A stretch of 32,460 bases of DNA from an uncultured Bacteroides sp. Lineage in GTDB: Bacteria; Bacteroidota; Bacteroidia; Bacteroidales; Bacteroidaceae. Position numbers and translations under genes: made by a program. The stretch spans positions 1 through 32,460 of the forward strand of contig UQVZ01000037.1 of the NCBI GenBank assembly GCA_900544675.1, given 5' to 3'. Positions 16,506 through 24,560 of the stretch are shown piece by piece. The notes beneath the pieces were generated by a model. It was given only the letters and a program-made list of their open reading frames with translations, did no database searches and was not told the origin of the DNA. How positions within the stretch are numbered: position 1 is the stretch's first letter; every line of letters starts with the position of its first letter.

Positions 16506-17585
16506 TTATTTCTCCAAAATACACCATACGGGATAATGGTCGGAAGCCCGGATGCTGCGGTCTACCTTGCACTCGAGCACACGGAATGCCGGACTGGCAA
16601 AGATATGGTCGATACGGAAATAAAAATGGTCCTGGTTATACGTAAAACCCGGTCCGGCACCTGTCTCCACAAAAGCATCGTTCAATCCTTCGCCAATCAC
16701 CCGATGGGCATACGAGATGGGGGAATCATTGAAATCGCCGCATACCAGCATATAGGGACATTTATGCAGGCGGATGGCTTGTGCCACCGAATCGGCCTGC
16801 GGAGCCCGTATAGCCACGGCATCGGCAAGCTTGCGGAGCAGGTGTTTGCTCTCGCTCTTCACGTTGCCTTCGCCCGGCGATTTCAGAATATCGTGGTACA
16901 TCTTCTTATCCGAACGGTCCAGTTTGTTCGACTCTAAATGATTATTGATAACCACCAGCGTATCTTCCTCCACCTTCAGCCGGTAAAGCACGCTCCCGTT
17001 AAACTGACTGGCGTATTCGATGCGCTCCGCCGACAAGATGGGATAACGCGAATAGCAAGCCAGCACATCGCCTCCCCGCGTACGGACAGACTCATGATAA
17101 GGATAGGCGTCCAACGCCTGATTGATTTGTGCCTGCGAAGCGTGCGCGCCCGGCATGAACTCCTGCAAGCAAATGATGTCGGCATCACAAGCGCGCAAAT
17201 ACGCCAGTACCGGATTGCCTTCGTCCGCATTTCCTTCGTCCCCTATCGCTATCCCTTGTGTATTGTAGGTAAGGAACTTCAAGGTCTTTCCTCCCGGTGT
17301 GGCTTCCTTGACGGAACTGACAGGGAAATATGCCCGCAAGCTATTCCAGCCCAAGGCGAAAACCAATAACGGCAAGCAGACTCCCCAAGGCTTCAGGCAG
17401 AGCCATACGAAGCAGAAAGCCAGGTTCAGACACAAGAAAATAGGGAAAAACAAGCCGGCACATGCCCCTACCGGATGCTCTACCGGCGAGATATAGGGGC
17501 TATAGGCACTGACAAGAAAGCACAAACCTACCGCCCCGTTCGCTATGCCCAAAAGGGTCAGTATAAAATGCTTAACGATTTTCAT
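16506..17585 (-). CDS. membrane-anchored endonuclease/exonuclease/phosphatase family protein
   Basis: A 359-residue protein. The N-terminal ~95 residues form about three hydrophobic segments (ILTLLGIANGAVGLCFLVSA; LFFPIFLCLNLAFCFVWLCL; VCLPLLVFALGW). The rest is an EEP domain: FLTYNTQGI, IICLQEF, VINNHLES, LVCGDFNDSP and SDHYPVW are the metal and phosphate-binding motifs. Family members cut DNA, RNA or phospholipids or remove phosphate from inositides; which one applies cannot be read here. The start overlaps the upstream rhomboid stop codon by 4 bp (TCAT on the plus strand), so it is the last gene of the dapB-lepB-rhomboid series. Confidence 0.9.
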   Translation of the reverse strand: MKIVKHFILTLLGIANGAVGLCFLVSAYSPYISPVEHPVGACAGLFFPIFLCLNLAFCFVWLCLKPWGVCLPLLVFALGWNSLRAYFPVSSVKEATPGGKTLKFLTYNTQGIAIGDEGNADEGNPVLAYLRACDADIICLQEFMPGAHASQAQINQALDAYPYHESVRTRGGDVLACYSRYPILSAERIEYASQFNGSVLYRLKVEEDTLVVINNHLESNKLDRSDKKMYHDILKSPGEGNVKSESKHLLRKLADAVAIRAPQADSVAQAIRLHKCPYMLVCGDFNDSPISYAHRVIGEGLNDAFVETGAGPGFTYNQDHFYFRIDHIFASPAFRVLECKVDRSIRASDHYPVWCILEK

Positions 17586-18481
17586 TTCTTACTTGCATCA
17601 AACAGACTTTTCTTCTCGTCTTCCGTCAGGCTGCCGTATCCCGACTTGCGGAGCTTATCCAAGATGCGGTCTATCTCGTCGGCACGCGCTTTCTTGCGTG
17701 CGTTGAAGTCGTAATCTTTCTCCTTATCGCCATAGTGCACCTTCATCTTCGGCTTACGCGGAGCACGGTGCCGGTGTCCCGAGCAGAAATCCAGCGCCAC
17801 GTTAATCCATTTCGTCAGGTCATAGCCCTTAACCAATCCGGAAGCGAACCACCATCCGGCCAGCGCGCCACCCAAGTGCGCCAGATGTCCGCCCGCATTG
17901 TCGGCGGTCATGAACAAGAGGTCGAGCACCACCATAAAGATAGCCACATACTTCAGACGTACCGTACCGATAAACATGAACTGAACCGGATATTCAGGCT
18001 CACGCACGGCCGTAGCCACCACAATGGCAAGCACCGACGCCGAAGCTCCCAACAAATAGGAGAAGGGAACGGCATCACGGAAATAAGGAAACACATTGTA
18101 TGCCGCCATGTAAAGCACCGCTCCGGCAATGCCTCCCAACACATACAAGCCCCGCAAATGCTTTGCCGAGAAAAAGCTCAGAAACAACTTGCCGAACCAG
18201 AACAGCCACAACATATTGAACAGGATATGCAGGATGCCCGCATGCATAAACATGTAGGTCAGCACCGTCCAGGGTTGGCGAAGGAATTGGAAAAACGATG
18301 CCGGAAACATCAGGTAATTCGTCCACCGGTGTTCCCCTCCCATATTAAATAAGGTAAGGAAGAGGTTCACCAACGCCACTATCACGAAAACGCCGACATT
18401 GATGTAGATCAGTCGGGTGACAATGTCTCCCCTACCGAAACCATTCTTCAAATTAGTAGTAAATCTGCTGTCCGCCGCCAT
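17582..18481 (-). CDS. rhomboid family intramembrane serine protease (1)
   Basis: A 299-residue polytopic membrane protein. The catalytic dyad is Ser147 in GASAS and His202 in AHLGG. MFMHAGILHILFNM (78-90) is the conserved HxxxN helix that shapes the oxyanion site. A hydrophilic, Lys/Arg-rich C-terminal tail (about 220-299) is probably cytoplasmic and ends with predicted helices. The start overlaps the preceding rhomboid gene by 29 bp and the end overlaps the EEP gene by 4 bp, so translation is coupled. Substrates are unknown. Confidence 0.93.
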   Translation of the reverse strand: MAADSRFTTNLKNGFGRGDIVTRLIYINVGVFVIVALVNLFLTLFNMGGEHRWTNYLMFPASFFQFLRQPWTVLTYMFMHAGILHILFNMLWLFWFGKLFLSFFSAKHLRGLYVLGGIAGAVLYMAAYNVFPYFRDAVPFSYLLGASASVLAIVVATAVREPEYPVQFMFIGTVRLKYVAIFMVVLDLLFMTADNAGGHLAHLGGALAGWWFASGLVKGYDLTKWINVALDFCSGHRHRAPRKPKMKVHYGDKEKDYDFNARKKARADEIDRILDKLRKSGYGSLTEDEKKSLFDASKK

Positions 18482-19121
18482 TTTTCTTCCTCCAATAAAT
18501 GATTAGTATAAATCCGAACAACATGCCGCCCAAATGAGCGAAATGGGCTACCCCATCTCCTCCGCTGATACCCAATACCAACTCGAGCACCGCATAACCG
18601 ATAACAAAATACTTTGCCTTGATAGGCATCGGGAGCGGGAAGATAAACAGCTCGCTATTAGGGAACAACATACCGAAAGCCAGCAGGATGGCATATACCG
18701 CTCCGGACGCGCCTACGGTGGTAAGCAGGTTCAGGTATTCATCCATCGAAATGGTAGCGACTCCGATATTCACCTGTTCGTATTGCGACAGGTTCATCGC
18801 ATAGTCCACATATTGCACCGCTTCCTGTATCAGTCCGGCACCGATTCCGCACAGGATGTAATAGAACAGGAAACGCTTCGGTCCCCAAACGTGTTCCAGT
18901 GTGCGTCCGAACATCCAAACCGCAAACATATTGAAGAAAATATGCTGGAAGTTGGCATGCATAAACATATAGGTAATCAACTGTGCCGGATTGAAGTCGG
19001 AAGCCAGGAAGAAGTGCAGACCCATCATGTCGTTCAGGTCGATTCCATAACGCTTCGCCACAATATAGCCGAAGAAGCACAGCACATTGATTATCAACAA
19101 ATTTTTCGTTACTGTAGGCAT
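18453..19121 (-). CDS. rhomboid family intramembrane serine protease (2)
   Basis: A compact 222-residue rhomboid. The catalytic residues are Ser139 (TTVGASGAVYA) and His196 (AHFAHLGG); MFMHANFQHIFFNM (52-65) is the HxxxN helix. I start at 19121 (MPTVTKNLLIINVL). The frame is open further upstream, but that extension (MSPDTLSTKKLKNLKTKKTN) is encoded by the intercistronic repeat and is unlikely to be translated. It is the first of two adjacent rhomboids, and the two proteins differ in length and tail. Confidence 0.93.
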   Translation of the reverse strand: MPTVTKNLLIINVLCFFGYIVAKRYGIDLNDMMGLHFFLASDFNPAQLITYMFMHANFQHIFFNMFAVWMFGRTLEHVWGPKRFLFYYILCGIGAGLIQEAVQYVDYAMNLSQYEQVNIGVATISMDEYLNLLTTVGASGAVYAILLAFGMLFPNSELFIFPLPMPIKAKYFVIGYAVLELVLGISGGDGVAHFAHLGGMLFGFILIIYWRKKNGGGQQIYY

Positions 19122-19125
19122 ATTC

Positions 19126-19235
19126 GTTTTTTTAGTTTTTAAGTTTTTAAGTTTTTTAGTTGACAAGGTATCAGGTGACAAGTTGACAAGGTTTTAGTTT
19201 GTCAACTTGTCAACTGATACCTCGTTACCTGATAA
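19126..19235. repeat. intercistronic GACAAG-type hairpin between wbqC-like and rhomboid genes
   Basis: GACAAGGTATCAGGTGACAA (from about 19161) pairs with GTCAACTTGTCAACTGATAC (19201-19220) across a short loop. On the transcribed strand the repeat begins at the stop codon of the WbqC-like gene and ends with an A-rich AACTTAAAAA run directly before the rhomboid start. Unit period is about 8 nt. Confidence 0.8.
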
Positions 19236-19863
19236 AGCTTTCTTTCAGCACCAGCAGACCTTCGGGGCCCATATTAAACAACAAATCGGCGATGCTTAGG
19301 TTCGGCAGGAAACCGAGTTGGGCATCGAAAACCTGGTAATAAGGCTTCGCCACAAATTGCGGGTCGTATTCCTCGTAAGGTTTCTTCGGATGAATCCGTT
19401 CCCGAAAATCGTCTATGCCTTCGGGCAAAAGGCGGTAATCGTCCGTAGGTATCAGGCAGGGCTGTAAGTCCAGTTGCTCACACATCCACCGGCATAACTC
19501 GGCGTTGAAATCATACAAAAACGTATAGTCACGCTCGAAGAAGGCATGAAACTCGTCCGCATAATAATCGAAGAACGGACTGTGCTTATAGCCGGCTACA
19601 AACGCGTTCCAATGCACATGCCGCCAGTTCCCGTGATCGGAAATACGCACATCCTTCATCAGGCACTTCCGCCCGTCGTTCTTTTCGGTCGGTACGGTCA
19701 ATGTCAAGGGTCCCGAAGCCGAAGCGATGACGCAACGGTTCCGGTACGTCTGCTTCATATAGTGGTCGAACCGCTCCACATAAACCTTCTCATACGCATA
19801 CAGTTTCGTATAATACTCCACCGGTGCCAGATAAGCCGAGCTTACTACTATTTCTTTTTCCAT
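19225..19863 (-). CDS. WbqC family protein
   Basis: A 212-residue protein resembling the WbqC-like family (SSAYLAPVEYYTKLYAYEKVY at the start; HWNAFVAGYKHSPFFDYY in the middle). Family members occur in surface-polysaccharide and sugar-modification clusters, but the biochemical activity is not well defined. There is no signal peptide, so it is probably cytoplasmic. It starts 3 nt after the lepB-like gene's stop codon, so it belongs to the dapB-lepB operon. The last residue and stop codon (AGG TAA) fall in the GACAAG-type repeat. Confidence 0.8.
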   Translation of the reverse strand: MEKEIVVSSAYLAPVEYYTKLYAYEKVYVERFDHYMKQTYRNRCVIASASGPLTLTVPTEKNDGRKCLMKDVRISDHGNWRHVHWNAFVAGYKHSPFFDYYADEFHAFFERDYTFLYDFNAELCRWMCEQLDLQPCLIPTDDYRLLPEGIDDFRERIHPKKPYEEYDPQFVAKPYYQVFDAQLGFLPNLSIADLLFNMGPEGLLVLKESFIR

Positions 19864-19866
19864 AAT

Positions 19867-20778
19867 TTATTCTACACGTTGCCAAAAACGGCCTTTACGG
19901 GTCGTAAACCAGATGCGCCACGCCTTGCCGATGATACATTCTTCGGGCACAAAGCCGAACAAGCGCGAATCGGCCAGGTTGACCGGGTCGTTGGCGGCCA
20001 TCCAGTAATAGTCCTTACTGAAGGTGTACGCCTGCACCGGCTTGCCTTCTACCCACAAGGTATCGCCCCGCACGGCGGCTTCTTTCCCTTCGTGCGAAAC
20101 GATGGTGTTGCAGAGCAATACGGCATTCCACGGATGTACCTTGACCGTAACGCCTTTGCCCGGCACCACATACGGATGCACCTCATGGGCGAGCTTGGCG
20201 TTCAGGGGAGTAAACTTCACCTTTCCTTTCCCCTTCTGCGACGCCAGATACAATTCATACCGGCTGAAGCTGCGGATAAACCCGCCGTCCTCGGTATAAC
20301 CCACCAGCGGATTGTCGTTGATGCCGACCTGCTTCAATATCGCCTGAACGGTATCTTCCAGCGTGGCAGGATAGACATACAAGGCCTTGTTGTCGGGAGT
20401 CCACACTTCGTTTTCCGCGTCAATCAGCTCCCTGTTCAGCAACAAGGTGTCACCGGCCGTGCCGATGCACCTGCTGATAAACACGCCCCGCCCTTCCATC
20501 CGGCGGGAAGGATTCTCCGGGCTCGGGTCGTTGAACAAGACGATATCCCCTTCCTCGATGTCGCAGGCACCGATACGATGATACCCGAATACCGACGGAA
20601 AAGGCATACGCAAACCGTAACTCCACTTGTTCACCAGTACGCCTTCCCCTTCATAAAGGCTGTTTTCCATTCCCGACGAGGGAATGAAACAAGAGGTAAC
20701 AAGAAAAGCTTTCACCACCGCCACCGCCAGCACACATCCGACGGCGCTTTTCAGTATGGTCTTCCGGCTTGCGTTCAT
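19867..20778 (-). CDS. signal peptidase I-like protein lacking catalytic Ser and Lys (probable pseudoenzyme)
   Basis: A 303-residue S26 homologue with an N-terminal membrane anchor (about 11-29). The nucleophile box reads FIPSSGMENSL, so the position of the catalytic Ser, the residue before Met, is Gly36. The general-base box reads FISRCIGTAGD, with Ser102 where active enzymes have Lys. The usual GDNRxNSxDSR box is degraded to AANDPVNLADSR. The reading frame is otherwise intact. The adjacent upstream gene encodes a paralogue with all these residues. Family knowledge: Staphylococcus aureus SpsA is a comparable inactive partner encoded beside active SpsB. VTSC at 27-30 also resembles a lipobox, possibly by chance. 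Confidence 0.88.
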   Translation of the reverse strand: MNASRKTILKSAVGCVLAVAVVKAFLVTSCFIPSSGMENSLYEGEGVLVNKWSYGLRMPFPSVFGYHRIGACDIEEGDIVLFNDPSPENPSRRMEGRGVFISRCIGTAGDTLLLNRELIDAENEVWTPDNKALYVYPATLEDTVQAILKQVGINDNPLVGYTEDGGFIRSFSRYELYLASQKGKGKVKFTPLNAKLAHEVHPYVVPGKGVTVKVHPWNAVLLCNTIVSHEGKEAAVRGDTLWVEGKPVQAYTFSKDYYWMAANDPVNLADSRLFGFVPEECIIGKAWRIWFTTRKGRFWQRVE

Positions 20779-20804
20779 TGTCAGGTCAACGAGTTACCCT
20801 TTTA

Positions 20805-22229
20805 TCATTTTATATTATCCACAAACTTGAACAAGCGGTTCCAGCGCACTTTTCCGTCGAACCATCCACGATCCTGGTCCAAGGACAACCAGATGAATAC
20901 CGGTTTGCCCACGATATGGTCTTCGGGCACAAAGCCCCAGAAACGCGAATCGGCGGAATTATGGCGGTTATCGCCCATCATCCAATAATAATCCATCTTA
21001 AATGTATAACGGGTGGTTTCCTGCCCGTTGATGTAAATCTTTCCGTCTTTCACCTCCAGCGTGTTTCCCTCGTAAGCGTGAATCGGACGCTCGTAGAGCG
21101 GCAGGTTATCCAAGGTCAGGTCGATGGTCTCTCCCTTCTTCGGAATCCATACCGGTCCGTAGTTGTCCAATGTCCACCCTGTCACCTTATTTACCGGATA
21201 CAATCCCTCGATAGCCTCATCGGGCATATTCTCGATAGAGATGACCAAGTCTTTCCGTGCCAATAAAGCGGCTTTCACCTTCTCGGTCAACGGCAAATTG
21301 TAAACAGACTCTTCGGCATAATACATCATCCGGTCTTCCTTGCTGATGCCCAGCTCATGACACAGGTCGTCGGGCAACATGCCTTTCGTCCGCACGATGT
21401 AACGGTATTGCACATTGTCGGGTTCCTTGTTCGGTTTCCCGTCCAGATACACGATGCGGTTCTTTATCTGCAACGTCTGCCCGGGCAATCCGACACAACG
21501 TTTCACGTAATTCTCACGCCGGTCTACGGGACGTGCAATCACCTTACCGTATAATTGCGGATTCTCATCAATGTATTTACGTCCGGCCGCATAATAGAAG
21601 TCGAACACCTGACGTTGCTGTTCGGCATCCAGACGAGTCAGATCGACAGGCGGCGTCAACTGCTTGCCCGCGTCGTAGCTCAGGCGATACAAATCATCGG
21701 CGGGAATAGCCGTAGCCACACTGTCGCCTGCCGGGAAGTTGAAGACCACGATATCGTTCAACTGAACCGTTCCCAGTCCGCCTACCCGTTTATAATCCCA
21801 GTGAATCCACTCCAGATACGATTTGCAATTGAATACCGGAAGCGTATGCTGGGTCAAGGGCATATGCAGGGGCGTCTGCGGGATACGTGCCCCGTAGCTC
21901 ATCTTGCTCACGAAGAGATAATCGCCTACCAACAACGATTTTTCCAACGAGGAAGAAGGAATCACATAGTTCTGGAAGAAATAGAGATTGACAAAATAAA
22001 CCGCCACCAGAGCAAAGACAATGGCGTCTACCCAGCCCATCACAGCCAGCACGGTCTTGTTTTTCGACTTCTTCCACCACGTCCAGGGAATCTTCTTCGT
22101 GATATAGGCATCAAAAATAAAAGGAATGACGATAATGCCCAGCCAGCTTCTCAGCCAAATGAGAAAAGCAATATAAAGCAGGAGGACAATACCGAACTTT
22201 ATCCATTGTTTGCGTGACGCTTGTATCAT
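20805..22229 (-). CDS. lepB: signal peptidase I
   Basis: A 474-residue type I signal peptidase that removes signal peptides from exported proteins on the outer face of the inner membrane. Hydrophobic segments lie at about 12-40 and 60-85. The nucleophile is Ser94 (YVIPSSSLEKSL), the general base Lys243 (NYVKRCVGLPG), and the C-terminal box MMGDNRHNSADSRFWGF is complete. It is longer than the E. coli enzyme because of an insertion between the Ser and Lys boxes (about 120-240) and another before the last box. It starts 6 nt after dapB and is followed 26 nt later by the inactive paralogue. Confidence 0.95.
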   Translation of the reverse strand: MIQASRKQWIKFGIVLLLYIAFLIWLRSWLGIIVIPFIFDAYITKKIPWTWWKKSKNKTVLAVMGWVDAIVFALVAVYFVNLYFFQNYVIPSSSLEKSLLVGDYLFVSKMSYGARIPQTPLHMPLTQHTLPVFNCKSYLEWIHWDYKRVGGLGTVQLNDIVVFNFPAGDSVATAIPADDLYRLSYDAGKQLTPPVDLTRLDAEQQRQVFDFYYAAGRKYIDENPQLYGKVIARPVDRRENYVKRCVGLPGQTLQIKNRIVYLDGKPNKEPDNVQYRYIVRTKGMLPDDLCHELGISKEDRMMYYAEESVYNLPLTEKVKAALLARKDLVISIENMPDEAIEGLYPVNKVTGWTLDNYGPVWIPKKGETIDLTLDNLPLYERPIHAYEGNTLEVKDGKIYINGQETTRYTFKMDYYWMMGDNRHNSADSRFWGFVPEDHIVGKPVFIWLSLDQDRGWFDGKVRWNRLFKFVDNIK

Positions 22230-22235
22230 AGCCTC

Positions 22236-22991
22236 TTAAAATTGAAATAAATCATTCATTCCTAAAAAGCCTTGGTGTGTAGCCGTATACTCGGCGGCCA
22301 GCACCGCACCCAATGCAAATCCTTTCCGATTCTTCGCGTCGTGGGTGATGATGATGGAGTCGGCTTCCGACTCGTAACGGATGGTATGAATACCCGGCAC
22401 TTCATCCCTACGTATGGCGCTTACCGGCAATTCGTTCGGCGCACATTGCGTAGTGCCTGTCACGGTTCCGTCCGGAGCAGTCAAGGTGCCCATCACCCAT
22501 TTGTCCTTGCGGTCCAGATTCTTCAGGATGCCTTCCGCCAAGGTGATGGCGGTTCCGCTCGGCGCGTCCAGCTTATGAATGTGATGGGTTTCTTCCATCG
22601 TGACATCGTAATTGGGGAAACGGTTCATAATCTTCGCCAGGTAATTGTTCACGGCCGAAAAGATGGCGACACCCAGGCTGAAGTTCGACGACCAGAACAA
22701 GGTCTTGCCTTCTTCCTGGCACAAGCGGCGCATTTCGTCGCCATGTTCACCCATCCAGCCGGTACTGCCCGAAACGACCTTTACGCCTTGCTTGAAAGCC
22801 TCCATGCAATTGCCGTATGCCACTGTAGGAGCCGTAAACTCGATGGCCACATCCGCCGAGCGGAATGCATCCGAATCCATATCCTGATGATTATCCACAT
22901 CAATGATACTTACAATCTCATGTCCGCGGGAAAGAGCTATCTTTTCAATCTCTTTACCCATTTTCCCATATCCGATTAATGCTATTTTCAT
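22236..22991 (-). CDS. dapB: 4-hydroxy-tetrahydrodipicolinate reductase
   Basis: A 251-residue NAD(P)H-dependent enzyme of lysine and diaminopimelate synthesis. The start MKIALIGYGKMGKEIEK holds the nucleotide-binding loop, and ETHHIHKLDAPSGTAITLAE is the DapB signature with catalytic His/Lys. I start at 22991, the family start. The frame is open to 23015, but the predicted promoter overlaps that extension. It is the first gene of a probable seven-gene operon running leftwards. Confidence 0.96.
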   Translation of the reverse strand: MKIALIGYGKMGKEIEKIALSRGHEIVSIIDVDNHQDMDSDAFRSADVAIEFTAPTVAYGNCMEAFKQGVKVVSGSTGWMGEHGDEMRRLCQEEGKTLFWSSNFSLGVAIFSAVNNYLAKIMNRFPNYDVTMEETHHIHKLDAPSGTAITLAEGILKNLDRKDKWVMGTLTAPDGTVTGTTQCAPNELPVSAIRRDEVPGIHTIRYESEADSIIITHDAKNRKGFALGAVLAAEYTATHQGFLGMNDLFQF

Positions 22992-23014
22992 AATAAACCT
23001 ATTAAATTCTGCCA

Positions 23015-23022
23015 CAAAGATA
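23015..23022 (-). promoter_or_regulatory. -7 box for the dapB-lepB operon
   Basis: TATCTTTG on the minus strand (23022-23015) matches TAnnTTTG. Transcription would begin near 23008, about 17 nt before the dapB ATG at 22991. No strong -33 is visible. Confidence 0.55.
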
Positions 23023-23074
23023 GCGTTTTTCGTTATTAATCATTACATTTAGCGAACATTTACACCTCATTAAC

Positions 23075-24346
23075 ATGGAACAACTCTTGCATTACGTGTG
23101 GAAACACAAACTTTTCGGACTGAAACCGCTGCAAACAACCGACGGACAAGCGGTGGAAGTCATAGACCCGGGACTGCCCAACATGCACGCAGGTCCCGAC
23201 TTTTTCAATGCCAAGATAAAAATCAACGACGTGGTGTGGGTAGGCAATGTAGAGATACACCAGCAGGCTTCCGACTGGTTTGCACACCGGCATCACCTCG
23301 ACTCTGCATACGATTCGGTCATCCTGCACGTCGCCTCGCAAATAGATGCCGCTCCTACCCGCAGCAACGGCGAGCCGATTCCGCAGATGGAGCTGCACTG
23401 TCCGCCGTCTCTCCTTGCCAATTACGAACAGTTGTTACAGGAAGACCGCTATCCGGCTTGCCACAACTTGATACCCTCGCTCTCTTCCTTTTTCCTGCAC
23501 AGCTGGTTATCCTATTTGCAGATAGAAAGGTTCGAAAGCAAGACCGAGCAGATTCGCCAACGGCTGGAAGCGTGCAACCGTGACTGGGAGAACGCTTTCT
23601 TCATTACCCTGGCACGCAACTTCGGCTTCGGCGTCAACAGCGACGCTTTCGAACTGTGGGCGAAAAACATTCCGCTGGCAGCCGTCAACAAGCACCGCGA
23701 CAACCTGTTCCAGGTAGAAGCTATCTTCTTCGGGCAAGCCGGTCTGTTACAAGAGCTTCCCTTAGACGATTATACCGAAACAATGATGAAAGAATACCAA
23801 TACCTGCAGCACAAGTTCGGGCTGAGCCCTTCGGCAGATTGCCGTTGGCGCTTCCTGCGTCTGCGTCCGGGCAACTTCCCGCATATACGCATCGCCCAAC
23901 TGGCCTGCCTCTACCATCGCTCGCAAGGTCTGCTCTCGCAACTGATGGAAACCGAGACACTGAAACAAGTCCGCGACTTGCTACGGGGCGGCACCTCCGA
24001 ATACTGGCTGACGCATTACCGCTTTGGCGAGACCTCCCCTTCGCATCCGAAAAGCTTAAGCAACAAATCCATCGACCTACTTATCATCAACACGGTGATT
24101 CCTTTTCTGTATGCGTATGGCAAGCACAAAGCCCAAGAGGTCCTCTGCCAACGTGCCGGTCAGTTTCTGGAAGAGCTGAAACCCGAAGACAATTACATCA
24201 TCCGTCTATGGCAAGAATGTGGTCTGAAAGCCAGCCATGCCGGAGACAGCCAGGCGCTCATCCAACTGAAAAAGAACTACTGCGACCTAAAGAAATGCCT
24301 CTATTGCCGCATCGGATATGAATATCTGAAGAAGGGAACTAGGTGA
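23075..24346 (+). CDS. DUF2851 family protein
   Basis: A 423-residue protein of the DUF2851 family, common in Bacteroidetes and without known function. Recognisable parts are WKHKLFGLKPLQTTDGQAVEV, GPDFFNAKIKINDVVWVGNVEIHQQASDW and the middle segment RLRPGNFPHIRIAQLA. Acidic and His residues in the N-terminal part (GNVEIH, SDW) recall a metal-dependent nuclease-like core, but this is speculation. There is no signal peptide. It is divergent from dapB. The last residues and stop codon (GGA ACT AGG TGA) are encoded by the start of the following CTAGG/GACAAG repeat. Confidence 0.85.
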   Translation: MEQLLHYVWKHKLFGLKPLQTTDGQAVEVIDPGLPNMHAGPDFFNAKIKINDVVWVGNVEIHQQASDWFAHRHHLDSAYDSVILHVASQIDAAPTRSNGEPIPQMELHCPPSLLANYEQLLQEDRYPACHNLIPSLSSFFLHSWLSYLQIERFESKTEQIRQRLEACNRDWENAFFITLARNFGFGVNSDAFELWAKNIPLAAVNKHRDNLFQVEAIFFGQAGLLQELPLDDYTETMMKEYQYLQHKFGLSPSADCRWRFLRLRPGNFPHIRIAQLACLYHRSQGLLSQLMETETLKQVRDLLRGGTSEYWLTHYRFGETSPSHPKSLSNKSIDLLIINTVIPFLYAYGKHKAQEVLCQRAGQFLEELKPEDNYIIRLWQECGLKASHAGDSQALIQLKKNYCDLKKCLYCRIGYEYLKKGTR

Positions 24347-24560
24347 CAAGGTTTCAGTTGACAAGTTGACAAGGTATCAGGGAACAAGGCGACTAGGAAC
24401 TAGGTAACCAGGAACTAGGCTGAAAATAGTTTTAGAAGGTATTTAAAACCTAGTCAACTAGTCCCTAGTCACCTGACAAACTAAAACCTTGTCAACTTGT
24501 CAACTGATACCTTGTCAACTAAAAAACTAACAAACTAAAAAACTTAAAAACTCAAAAAAC
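24338..24560. repeat. nested two-family hairpin between DUF2851 and thioesterase genes
   Basis: The outer layer is GACAAG-type: about 24345-24380 pairs with 24481-24517. The inner layer is CTAGG-type: 24389-24419 pairs with 24447-24475. The core contains GAAAATAGTTTT. On the right an A-rich AACTAAAAAACTTAAAAA run leads directly into the thioesterase ATG. The whole 223-bp gap is repeat. Confidence 0.85.

Noticed and set aside
16318..16572. 84-codon minus-strand ORF through the 22-bp array
   Set aside because: It is a translation of the tandem repeat running into the end of the phosphatase/nuclease gene. It has no family features and the 22-bp unit shifts frame each copy.
19867..20778. Ser35 acting as a shifted nucleophile in the LepB-like protein
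   Set aside because: Even if Ser35 could replace Gly36, the general-base Lys is also missing (Ser102) and the GDNR box is degraded, so activity is unlikely.
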